NCBI GenBank assembly: GCA_051892875.1
Contig: JBJFGR010000014.1
Location: 1 to 24,178, forward strand
Source of the DNA: JBJFGR01 sp051892875
GTDB lineage: Bacteria > Pseudomonadota > Gammaproteobacteria > Enterobacterales > Succinivibrionaceae
Length of the DNA stretch: 24,178 nucleotides
Reading direction: 5' to 3'
Position numbers and translations under genes: made by a program. The first letter of the stretch is position 1; every line of letters starts with the position of its first letter. Below the pieces are notes generated by a model. That model was given only the letters and a program-made list of their open reading frames with translations. It ran no database searches and was not told the origin of the DNA. Of this stretch, positions 1 through 6,921 are shown one piece after another.

Positions 1-39
1 TAAACAAACAGATTATTTACATTTTATTCGGGGGTAGCA

Positions 40-600
40 ATGGACTCATTATATATGTGTGTGCATGGTTTTAAAGATGTAAAAGGTGCATTAACACTCA
101 GTAAAGTAACCAATGAACCTGGCAAAGGTGATGCAACAGTAGCTGTAGATTCAGTAACTTGGAGTGTAACAAGAACAATCAACATGGATATCGGAAATTC
201 AAACAATTCAGATTGTGGAGAAGTTGTTGCAGGTGAAATAGAAGTAACTAAAAAGGTTGATGGATTAACACCTTGTTTAAATACAATCTTATTTAAACCT
301 CAGAAAGGACGTGTGGTAGATTTTATTTTTGGAACACCAGAAACAGATGGTTCAGGTATAGCAAGCCAAAGAATAGTAACAATAGATGATGCAAGAGTTG
401 TTAGTTATGAAGTAAGCACAGAAGGTGATGATGAAGAAGGTTATACCCCAGTAGAAGTTGTAAGATTCAGCTATTCAGATATAGTATCAACATATTTAAG
501 TACTGGTATAGATGGTGTTTTACCTACTGATGCAGCTCCTGATATTGTAGAGTATAACTTAGATGAAGGTAAGTTAAAATCAGGAAGTAATATAAAGTAA
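40..600 (+). CDS. hcp: Hcp-family T6SS tube protein, copy 1 (TssD)
   Basis: Encodes a 186-residue Hcp-family protein. Hcp stacks as hexameric rings to form the inner tube propelled out of the cell by sheath contraction, and it can carry small effectors in its lumen. The N-terminus (MDSLYMCVHG) and the following strand-rich pattern, with a KKVDG segment near residue 72 and a late DDARVVSY strand, match the other two Hcps and the family. Length is slightly above the usual ~160-175. There is an acidic insertion around residues 128-134 (EGDDEEG) and a long C-terminal tail. The start is ATG with a GGGGG ribosome site at 30-34. It is the first of three tandem hcp genes, 22 bases before the next. 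Only 39 bases precede it, so its promoter is probably outside the window. Family assignment is strong; which Hcp is the main tube component is unknown. Confidence 0.88.
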   Translation: MDSLYMCVHGFKDVKGALTLSKVTNEPGKGDATVAVDSVTWSVTRTINMDIGNSNNSDCGEVVAGEIEVTKKVDGLTPCLNTILFKPQKGRVVDFIFGTPETDGSGIASQRIVTIDDARVVSYEVSTEGDDEEGYTPVEVVRFSYSDIVSTYLSTGIDGVLPTDAAPDIVEYNLDEGKLKSGSNIK

Positions 601-622
601 AAGAAGGCAGAGGTGAACAAAA

Positions 623-1153
623 ATGGCTAATATTTATATGAATATCAAGGGCTACAAACCATCAGGTGTAGCTACAATTAAGGACCCAAATGGTGAAGTA
701 TATATGGCAGTAAAGTCATATGCATGGGGAGCAACCAGAAACGTTAACATGAACGTAGGGAACATGAACAATCGAGATTCAGGAATTGGGTCCATAAAGA
801 CAGTAACAATAACAAGGGAATTAGATGGTGCAGCAAACGCGTTACTAACAAGTGTATTTAAATTTGATAATACAAAGGGGAAGAATATAACCTTCTTATT
901 TACCAAGCCAAAGAAAGATGGTCAGGGGGTAGTAACTTACTACAAGGTAGAATTAACAAATGCAAGGATAGTTTCTTATACAGAAAACCTAAGCAATAAT
1001 GCTAAACCGGAATCAGAAATGGAAATAGCATTTACGAAGATAGGAATAACCCACAAGACAGAAGATGTTGTAGGCAAATTAACAGAAGGTGCGGCGACAA
1101 TCTTTGATATACCTACAGGGGTATTAGAAGCTGGGCAGTTTAAGAAGGATTAA
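623..1153 (+). CDS. hcp: Hcp-family T6SS tube protein, copy 2 (TssD)
   Basis: A 176-residue Hcp-family protein. Of the three it looks most like a classical Hcp by eye: MANIYMNIKGYK start, a W-x-x-T-R strand (WGATRNVNMNVGN), an ITRELDGAAN segment, and a paired-strand end (YYKVELTNARIVSYTEN) typical of the ring-forming fold. It shares with copy 1 the stretch T-R-x-[IV]-N-M-[DN]-[IV]-G-N near residues 40-50, which copy 3 has lost. It is preceded by AGAGG at 609-613, nine bases before the ATG, almost the same leader as copy 3, so both are probably well translated from a shared message. Secreted tube and cargo carrier of the T6SS. The family call is secure; its share of the assembled tube is an open question. 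Confidence 0.9.
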   Translation: MANIYMNIKGYKPSGVATIKDPNGEVYMAVKSYAWGATRNVNMNVGNMNNRDSGIGSIKTVTITRELDGAANALLTSVFKFDNTKGKNITFLFTKPKKDGQGVVTYYKVELTNARIVSYTENLSNNAKPESEMEIAFTKIGITHKTEDVVGKLTEGAATIFDIPTGVLEAGQFKKD

Positions 1154-1167
1154 AGAGGTATACGAAA

Positions 1168-1698
1168 ATGTCTAATGTAATAATGCGTATAGTTGATGTA
1201 AAGGTTGCAGGTTCTGCATCATTAACAGGTGTATTAAATCCTGACAAATTAGCGGCTGATGGTTTAAAAGCAGAAGGTGAATGGTTTAATGTAGAAACAA
1301 TAGAATGGTCAGCAGAGAAGAAGGAAAGTGGATTAAATAAGTTAGCACCGATAACAATAACAAGAAAATTGGATGGGGCATCAGACAAGTTGTTAAGTTT
1401 CTTCTTTTCACCAGGTGAAGAAGGTCAGAAAGTAGAGATAGCGTTCACAAAAGAAGCGTCAACAGGTGTTGGTGTAGTAAAGTATTATGAAATCAAGTTA
1501 TCAAATGTACGTATGTGTACATATGATGTAGAAGCGAATGAAGAAGAAACACCGACAGAAACATTTTCATTAGCATACTCAGAAATAACACAAAGTTTTG
1601 CAGTAGATGATAATGGAGCGATGAATAGTTCAGGTGAAGTAACATTCAACTTAGCAACATCTGCATTAACTTCTGGTATTGAAGATAGTTTAAAATAA
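1168..1698 (+). CDS. hcp: Hcp-family T6SS tube protein, copy 3 (TssD), divergent
   Basis: A 176-residue Hcp-family protein and the most divergent of the three. It keeps the first strand (MSNVIMRIVDVKVAG), the ITRKLDGASDKLL segment and the KYYEIKLSNVRMCTYD strand pair. It has an insertion after residue 20 (about GVLNPDKLAADGLKAEG) and has lost the T-R-N-V-N-M-N strand seen in copy 2. The C-terminus is Ser/Thr rich. The start is ATG with AGAGG at 1154-1158. The gene ends exactly where a strong hairpin begins (1698-1729), which separates the hcp block from the structural operon. It may be a specialised cargo carrier or a minor tube subunit; that is inference. Assignment to the Hcp superfamily rests on the shared motifs and tandem position. 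Confidence 0.82.
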   Translation: MSNVIMRIVDVKVAGSASLTGVLNPDKLAADGLKAEGEWFNVETIEWSAEKKESGLNKLAPITITRKLDGASDKLLSFFFSPGEEGQKVEIAFTKEASTGVGVVKYYEIKLSNVRMCTYDVEANEEETPTETFSLAYSEITQSFAVDDNGAMNSSGEVTFNLATSALTSGIEDSLK

Positions 1699-1729
1699 AG
1701 GTAAGCAAAGAGTAATCTTTGTTTACCTT
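1698..1729 (+). terminator. Stem-loop at the end of the hcp block
   Basis: A 13-bp stem (left arm 1698-1710, right arm 1717-1729, one G-U pair) closes a 6-base loop and starts in the last base of the hcp3 stop codon. Downstream on the plus strand there is only TTCTGATAAAAG, so it lacks the long T-run of a strong intrinsic terminator. It could be a leaky terminator or a 3' end-protecting structure that keeps hcp mRNA abundant relative to tssA and later genes. Read on the minus strand it is followed by TTTATTTT, but no minus-strand gene is present there. Confidence 0.6.
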
Positions 1730-1759
1730 CTGATAAAAGTACGATTTAGTGAGATTAAT

Positions 1760-3016
1760 ATGATAATAAATGAAAAAATTTTAGAAGAACTAAAAAAGCC
1801 TATTTCTGATAATTCTTTTTGTGGTACGTATTTAAAACTAGATCGTCAAGCATTTAGATCGTTACGTAATATTTATAATGTTGCAAATAGTGCTTCACGT
1901 CGTCTCTTACAAACTCCTGATGAAAGTGAAATTGAAGAATTAACAGAGATTAATAAAGAAAGTTGGAAAAATCTTTCAGATGCGTTAATCGATACTTTTA
2001 AGAATCAAACAAAAGATATAGAATTATTATCTTGGTTAATGGTATCTCAGATTTATGTAGATAATTCATTAGACGGTTTTAAAAATACAGTTTCACTATT
2101 AAAATTCTTAGTATTAGAACATTTTAATGACTTAAATCCAAATTTACCTGAAAGCAGTTTAAAATCTGAAGATGAAGCAGGAAAATCTAAAGAGATTGTA
2201 GAGTTTAAAACATTATCATTTAATCAAATGATAGGTACTGGAGAAAATGATAGCATTTTGTATGCTCCTCTATCACAAATTGCTTTAGTATCTGATTTAA
2301 CATACTTTAAGTATCAAAGTGCGGAAAATAAAGGTGAATGCTTAAAATTAAAGCAAGATTTAAATAAATTTGTAAATAGTAACAAAAATGAATTACAAAC
2401 GTTAATTAATACGATAAAGGTATGCAAACAAGATTTTGAAGAAGTTTACAAATTTTTAAATACAACTTGTTTATCTCACGGTGTTAGTTTACCAAACTTT
2501 TCATTTATCATTAATCATTTAGATAAAATGTTAAAAGTTTTAAGTTTTATAACAGATTTTGCCATAGAAGATATTAAACAAGATTTAAATAGTGATACAA
2601 TAAATGAGACTCAAGAAAATGTAAACACTGAATCGCAAGTTGTTAGTCAAGCTAATCAAGCTACTGTTTCATTGAATACCGCAGTAGTAACAACAAATGC
2701 CCAATCTTTTGCTTTATTAGCAAAAAATAATGGGGTGACACGAGAACAGATTTTCGAGGAGTTACAAAATATTGCAACGTATTTTAAAACATCGGAGCCA
2801 CACAGTCCTGTGTCTTATTTGATTGAAAAGGCTATAAGGTGGGGACATATGTCATTACCTGAACTAATGAACGAATTGATGAATGATGAACAGGATACTC
2901 GTAAGAGAATCTTTACAGTTGTAGGATTATCTAATGATAATGATGATTCAAATCAGTCAGGTGGTCAGGGTAAGAGTAGTAAGCAGGAAGATAATTCTGG
3001 TGGTATTAGTTGGTAA
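1760..3016 (+). CDS. tssA: TssA, T6SS cap/assembly protein (ImpA N-terminal family)
   Basis: A 418-residue TssA. Family members bind the baseplate and then the distal end of the growing tube and sheath, guiding co-polymerisation of Hcp with TssB/TssC. The N-terminal half has the ImpA_N character (residues ~1-160: CGTYLKLDRQAF, then SWKNLSDAL and the helix LLSWLMVSQIYV). A Ser/Thr/Gln-rich linker lies near residues 275-320. The C-terminal signature REQIFEELQNIATYFKTSEP, followed by HSPVSYLIEKAIRWG and MSLPELMNELM, is diagnostic of TssA. It ends in a polar Gly/Ser/Gln tail. The ATG follows a weak AGTGAG site. It is the first gene after the hcp-terminal hairpin and is 78 bases from tssB. Cytoplasmic, no membrane segment. 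Firm call. Confidence 0.93.
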   Translation: MIINEKILEELKKPISDNSFCGTYLKLDRQAFRSLRNIYNVANSASRRLLQTPDESEIEELTEINKESWKNLSDALIDTFKNQTKDIELLSWLMVSQIYVDNSLDGFKNTVSLLKFLVLEHFNDLNPNLPESSLKSEDEAGKSKEIVEFKTLSFNQMIGTGENDSILYAPLSQIALVSDLTYFKYQSAENKGECLKLKQDLNKFVNSNKNELQTLINTIKVCKQDFEEVYKFLNTTCLSHGVSLPNFSFIINHLDKMLKVLSFITDFAIEDIKQDLNSDTINETQENVNTESQVVSQANQATVSLNTAVVTTNAQSFALLAKNNGVTREQIFEELQNIATYFKTSEPHSPVSYLIEKAIRWGHMSLPELMNELMNDEQDTRKRIFTVVGLSNDNDDSNQSGGQGKSSKQEDNSGGISW

Positions 3017-3041
3017 GATTTATAGTAATGATTAAGGTATG

Positions 3042-3063
3042 TTTTTTGTAATTATACAAAAAA
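3042..3063 (+). other. AT-rich perfect inverted repeat between tssA and tssB
   Basis: Arms TTTTTTGTA (3042-3050) and TACAAAAAA (3055-3063) form a perfect 9-bp stem around an ATTA loop, inside the 78-base gap between tssA and tssB. Stability is low because only one pair is G-C. It may be an mRNA structure or a protein-binding palindrome. Chance is a real alternative in DNA this AT-rich. Confidence 0.35.
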
Positions 3064-3094
3064 AATAATATTATAATTGAATAGGAGTGCGGAC

Positions 3095-3601
3095 ATGACA
3101 ATGAATGCTCAGCATAAGCGTGTAAGTAAGAATAGAGTAAGTATTACATATGATGTGGAAACAAATGGGGCTACTGAAACAAAGGAATTACCTTTTGTTG
3201 TAGGGGTTCTTGGTTCGTTTTCTGGAGATAAGCCTGAAAATGAAAAGACTGAAGTAGATGATCGCGAATTTGTTGGTGTTGATAAAGATAATTTTGACCA
3301 AGTGATGAGTGATGTAGCTCCTGTATTAAATTATAAGGTAGATAATACTCTTGCAGATGATGGTACTCAATTTGAAGTAAATTTGAAATTTAATTCAATG
3401 GCTGATTTTAGTCCAGAAAATGTTGTTAAGCAAGTTGAACCTTTAAAACAATTATTAGAAACTAGACAAAAGTTAAAAATTTTATTAAGCAAAGCGGATC
3501 GTTCACGTGATTTAGAAAAGTTGTTAAAAGAAGTTTTAGAAAATACTGATAATATTGCAAACTTAGCTAAGGAATTAGGTATTGAAGGGGGAGATAAGTA
3601 A
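3095..3601 (+). CDS. tssB: TssB, small sheath subunit (VipA/ImpB)
   Basis: TssB (168 residues from this start) pairs with TssC to build the contractile cytoplasmic sheath around the Hcp tube. Key stretches are family-typical: NRVSITYDVETNG near the N-terminus, the highly conserved KELPFVVGVLGSFSG, REFVGVDKDNFDQVM, then LKFNSMADFSPENVVKQVEP and LLETRQKLKILL. The start is placed at the ATG at 3095, seven bases after AGGAG (3083-3087). A TTG 18 bases upstream is also in frame, but it lies at or before that ribosome site and is unlikely. The stop codon overlaps the tssC start by one base (TAATG), implying translational coupling and matched stoichiometry with TssC. Confidence 0.95.
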   Translation: MTMNAQHKRVSKNRVSITYDVETNGATETKELPFVVGVLGSFSGDKPENEKTEVDDREFVGVDKDNFDQVMSDVAPVLNYKVDNTLADDGTQFEVNLKFNSMADFSPENVVKQVEPLKQLLETRQKLKILLSKADRSRDLEKLLKEVLENTDNIANLAKELGIEGGDK

Positions 3602-5079
3602 TGGCTGAATTACAACAACAAACTGCAACAGCTCAAGCATCCGAAAGTTCATTGAGTTTCTTAGATAGAGCATTAGAGGCAACTACACAGACCCCTGTTG
3701 ATCAAACAAAAGATTTATTAGCTAGTTTGACTTCGCAGGCTTTAAGCGGAACTATTACTTGGGATAAAAATTTAACGTCTACAATAGAAAAAGCTATTTC
3801 TGAAATTGATAAAAAGATTTCTACTCAGTTATCAAAAGTAATTCAAAATTCAAAATTTCAAAAGCTTGAAGGTTCTTGGTTAGGGTTACAAAAGCTTGTA
3901 AAAAACAGTGAACTAGGACCTAGTTTAAAGATTAAGATGTGTGATTACACTAAAGATGAATTGATTGATCAATTTGAAAATGCTCCAGCGATTGATAGGA
4001 GTCACTTATTTAATTCTATCTACCAGGAAGAATTTGGTACTGCAGGTGGTGCTCCATATGGTGTTTTGTTAGGTGACTATGAATTTGGTTATGGTGACGA
4101 AGATGTATCATTACTTCGTTACATCGGTGAAGTTGCTTCTGCTGCACATGCTCCTTTTATTGCTGCTACAAATGCTTCAATGTTTGATTACAAATCATTT
4201 AATCAGTTCTCTGAAGGTAAGCCTGTTGCAGCAGGTTTTGATTCTCCAGCTTATGCTGCTTGGAACTCTTTTAGAGCAAGTGATGAATCTAGATATGTAT
4301 GCTTAACCATGCCAAGAACACTAGCTAGATTACCTTATGGAAAGAATACGGTACAAGTTAAGGAATTCGAATTTGAAGAATTACCAACCAGAGCAGACGG
4401 TTCAACAAAAGTTGAAGGTGATAATCAATTTGTATGGAGTAATGCAGCTTATGAATATGGTTTGTTATTAACTAAAGCATTTTCTTCAAGTGGTTGGTGT
4501 ACTGCCATTCGTGGGGCTGAAAATGGTGGTAAAGTAGAAAACCTTCCAAACTTCACTTATAAATCAGATTCAGGCGACCTTTTACAAGAGTGTCCAGCAG
4601 AAGTAAATATTACTGATGAACGTGAAAAGGAATTAAGTGATTTAGGATTTTTACCATTAGTTCATTATAAGAATACAAACTATGCAGTATTCTTAGGTGG
4701 TCAGTCAACTCACAAGCCAAAGACTTACACAGATCCTGATGCTACAGCAAATGCAGCAATTGCAGCGCGAATTCCTTATACAATGGCAAGTAGTAGAATT
4801 GCTCATTACCTAAAGGTTATGGGTAGAGACTATATTGGTTCTAGCAAGGATGCTGGTGAAATTCAAACAGCTATGAATTCTTGGATTTCTCAGTATGTAA
4901 ATCCAAATGCTATCGGTAATGAAGCTAAAGCTAAGTATCCTTTGGCTGCGGCCGAAGTAAAGGTTGTTGAACAACCTGGAAAACCAGGTTCTTATGCAGC
5001 TGTTGCTTATTTAAAACCTTGGTTACAAATGGAAGAACTCTCAACATCTTTACGCATGGTGGCTAATATTCCAGGTTAA
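3601..5079 (+). CDS. tssC: TssC, large sheath subunit (VipB/ImpC)
   Basis: A 492-residue TssC, the main sheath protein. Residues ~14-30 (SESSLSFLDRALEATTQ) occupy the place of the N-terminal helix that ClpV recognises in VipB of Vibrio cholerae (established for the family). Conserved stations follow: ISEIDKKISTQLSKV, KLEGSWLGL, EFGTAGGAPYGVLLGDYEF, the long helix ending in PYTMASSRIAHYLKVMGRD, and the C-terminal LKPWLQMEELSTSLRMVANI. Length is normal for TssC. It is coupled to tssB by a one-base overlap. A large RNA hairpin (5094-5138) starts 14 bases after the stop, consistent with tssBC mRNA ending or being stabilised there. Very secure. Confidence 0.96.
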   Translation: MAELQQQTATAQASESSLSFLDRALEATTQTPVDQTKDLLASLTSQALSGTITWDKNLTSTIEKAISEIDKKISTQLSKVIQNSKFQKLEGSWLGLQKLVKNSELGPSLKIKMCDYTKDELIDQFENAPAIDRSHLFNSIYQEEFGTAGGAPYGVLLGDYEFGYGDEDVSLLRYIGEVASAAHAPFIAATNASMFDYKSFNQFSEGKPVAAGFDSPAYAAWNSFRASDESRYVCLTMPRTLARLPYGKNTVQVKEFEFEELPTRADGSTKVEGDNQFVWSNAAYEYGLLLTKAFSSSGWCTAIRGAENGGKVENLPNFTYKSDSGDLLQECPAEVNITDEREKELSDLGFLPLVHYKNTNYAVFLGGQSTHKPKTYTDPDATANAAIAARIPYTMASSRIAHYLKVMGRDYIGSSKDAGEIQTAMNSWISQYVNPNAIGNEAKAKYPLAAAEVKVVEQPGKPGSYAAVAYLKPWLQMEELSTSLRMVANIPG

Positions 5080-5093
5080 TTTATATTTATATA

Positions 5094-5138
5094 AAAGGCA
5101 TGGTGTGTTAATATTTTTATTAATAGCATCATGTCTTT
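5094..5138 (+). other. Long RNA stem-loop between tssC and the tssC-like gene
   Basis: Left arm 5094-5113 pairs with right arm 5118-5138 through about 20 base pairs, including three G-U pairs and one single-base bulge (G5126), around a TTTT loop. No T-run follows directly; the first is at 5155-5160. It buries an in-frame ATG at 5131, which argues against that ATG as the start of the next gene. It likely stabilises or processes the tssBC transcript, or partly terminates it, lowering expression of the downstream paralogue. Confidence 0.55.
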
Positions 5139-5172
5139 CTTGATTGTAGATTTGTTTTTTGAGGAATGGTTA

Positions 5173-6480
5173 ATGGAATTTTCAGATTCTGTATTAAAGA
5201 TTTCTAAGCTAATAGTAGCCATTGATCAAAAAATAAGCAAACAGTTATCAACGATAATTAATCATAAAAAATTCAAAGATTTAGAATCTAATTGGCGTAG
5301 CCTTTATCAATTAATCTTAACAGATTATTCAAAAACAAGGGTAAAAATAAAGATTTTAGATATTTCTTGGAACGAGATTTCAAAAGACCTAAATTTATCA
5401 TATGATATAAAAAGGTCTAGTTTATATTATAAAATCTATTCAAGAGAATTAAATACAGCAGGTGGCTTGCCTTTTGGTTTGATTGTTGTAGCTCATCGTT
5501 TATCACAAGAGAATTTATTAGATGAATGGGAGCGAGGTTTTAGTGATTTTGATGATGTTTACACTGCTCAGTTATTGGGGGAATTGGGGGATCATTGTTT
5601 ATGTCAAGTGTTGGTAGGTCTTGATGAATTATTTTTTGGGGATAATCTAGATGTTATAATGCATGATATTCGCAGATTGAATAGAATTATAGAGAGTAGC
5701 GATTTTTTACCTTGGCAAAATTTAAGAAAACATAAATGTTCTAGATTTTTGAATGTTGTACTTCCTGATTATTTAATTCGTCCAATATATTGCAATTATA
5801 AAACAAGCTTCATATTTTCCGAAGAATTTTGTGATTCAAAGGAAGGGCTTTGGGGTAATGCAGTATTTTTAATGGCAATAAATGTAATTAGAGAATTTTC
5901 AAGAATAAGTTGGTTTGGTTTTTTACGTGCCTATGATGAGCATGGAGAAAAAGGAGCTATAGTGGAGTTACCATTTGAGCAACCAATTATTCCTAAGATA
6001 AGTTGTGCTGTTGAAAATGATAACGATTGGTCTGAATTAGGGTTAACTGTTTTAACGAACGTTTATTTAACTTCTTATTATGGTTTTTTTAGCAATAGTT
6101 CTGTAAAGTTATCTCATAATGACAGTGAAAAAGTTGTTAATATGATGCAAACTAATTTAATGTCCTGTAGGTTTAGCCATTATATAAAAGTTTTGCTTAG
6201 AGATAAGGTTGGTAACTACGATTCTGCTCAGGATTGTAAAGTATTTTTATCTTCATGGTTGAGTAAATATGTCATTGGTTCTTCATTTAGTGATGAATCA
6301 GTTATGGCTCGTTATCCATTAAAATCATTTAATATTGACGTAACAGAAAGGGAAGATGATAGAACAATTTACGACTGTGAAGTAACCATTGAGCCTCAAT
6401 ATCAGTATGATTTATCTACAGTATCCATTATGTTATCTACATCTGTGAGAAATATAAAAAATAATAAAGTCAATGTGTAA
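5173..6480 (+). CDS. TssC-like second large sheath subunit (ImpD/TssC40-like)
   Basis: A 435-residue TssC paralogue. It aligns to TssC along its length: IVAIDQKISKQLSTI, KDLESNWRSL, ELNTAGGLPFGLIV, MSCRFSHYIKVLLRD and SSWLSKYVIG. It starts about 52 residues later, so it lacks the segment matching the ClpV-binding helix. The C-terminal sheath motif is degraded (IEPQYQYDLSTVSIMLSTSV against LKPWLQMEELSTSLRMVA in TssC). The start is placed at ATG 5173, seven bases after GAGGA (5161-5165). The upstream in-frame ATG at 5131 has no ribosome site and sits in a hairpin. A second COG3517-type gene in the same slot is known as ImpD in the Rhizobium imp cluster and as one of two TssC proteins in Agrobacterium. 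The role is unclear: minor sheath or cap subunit, or decoy. The frame is intact, so it is not a pseudogene. Confidence 0.82.
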   Translation: MEFSDSVLKISKLIVAIDQKISKQLSTIINHKKFKDLESNWRSLYQLILTDYSKTRVKIKILDISWNEISKDLNLSYDIKRSSLYYKIYSRELNTAGGLPFGLIVVAHRLSQENLLDEWERGFSDFDDVYTAQLLGELGDHCLCQVLVGLDELFFGDNLDVIMHDIRRLNRIIESSDFLPWQNLRKHKCSRFLNVVLPDYLIRPIYCNYKTSFIFSEEFCDSKEGLWGNAVFLMAINVIREFSRISWFGFLRAYDEHGEKGAIVELPFEQPIIPKISCAVENDNDWSELGLTVLTNVYLTSYYGFFSNSSVKLSHNDSEKVVNMMQTNLMSCRFSHYIKVLLRDKVGNYDSAQDCKVFLSSWLSKYVIGSSFSDESVMARYPLKSFNIDVTEREDDRTIYDCEVTIEPQYQYDLSTVSIMLSTSVRNIKNNKVNV

Positions 6481-6495
6481 CTTAGGGAATAAATT

Positions 6496-6921
6496 ATGAG
6501 TTTATTAGGTAGACTACGGGGAAAACAAAGCACAGATTTAGATGATCTATGTAATGATATTATAGAAAATATAACAGGAATTCTGTCATCTCGAGCACCT
6601 ATTTTAAAAACTAAAATTAGTTATAAATCTTATGCTTATAATTCAATAGTGATGTATGGTATAAAGAATACAATGAGATTTCAAAAAAAGTACCATGGGA
6701 AATTTATATTTGAGGAAATTATTGAATTAATAAATAAATTTGAACCAAGACTTCAGGATGTTCAAATAGAACAAAATGATACTGATGATAACACTAATCT
6801 TTTTAATTTTAAGATTAGAGGTGTGATTCAGATGGGTGATATGGAAGATAGCGTGTTATTTGATTCTTGTCTTGATTTTGGATCAAATATATTTAGAGTA
6901 AGGAAAATAAATTTTGTTTAA
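6496..6921 (+). CDS. tssE: TssE, baseplate subunit (gp25-like lysozyme fold)
   Basis: A 141-residue TssE, the gp25 homologue that connects the baseplate wedge to the first sheath ring. The N-terminal MSLLGRLRGK and the order helix, YNSIVMYGIKNTMRF, IIELINKFEPRLQDVQIE match the gpW/gp25 family. In particular it keeps the segment E-P-R-L-x-x-V near residue 78, which carries the conserved Glu-Pro-Arg core of gp25-like proteins. The C-terminal strand pair (FKIRGVIQM, FDSCLDFGSNIFRV) is also typical. The ATG follows AGGGAA. The stop overlaps the TTG start of tssF by eight bases. Confidence 0.92.
   Translation: MSLLGRLRGKQSTDLDDLCNDIIENITGILSSRAPILKTKISYKSYAYNSIVMYGIKNTMRFQKKYHGKFIFEEIIELINKFEPRLQDVQIEQNDTDDNTNLFNFKIRGVIQMGDMEDSVLFDSCLDFGSNIFRVRKINFV

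Noticed and set aside
1..39. Promoter or end of an upstream gene at the left edge
   Set aside because: Only 39 bases are visible; apart from the hcp ribosome site no promoter box, stem or coding frame can be supported.
3046..3077. Possible tssB promoter: TTGTAA (3046-3051) and TATAAT (3072-3077)
   Set aside because: The spacer is 20 bases, too long for a standard sigma-70 promoter, and TATAAT-like strings are common by chance in DNA this AT-rich. Transcription from upstream is sufficient.
4073..4306. Open frame on the plus strand inside tssC
   Set aside because: It is an out-of-frame shadow of tssC, with a Leu-rich low-complexity product and no ribosome site. Similar shadows inside the hcp genes, tssF, clpV, tagH, tssM and vgrG were discarded for the same reason.
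5131..5172. Upstream ATG at 5131 as start of the tssC-like gene
   Set aside because: It has no Shine-Dalgarno, lies within the right arm of the hairpin, and adds 14 residues with no counterpart in TssC. ATG 5173 has GAGGA seven bases upstream.
5173..6480. TssC-like gene as a decaying duplicate pseudogene
   Set aside because: The frame is open over the full length with a good ribosome site and conserved core motifs, and a second tssC-like gene in this position is known in other T6SS loci.
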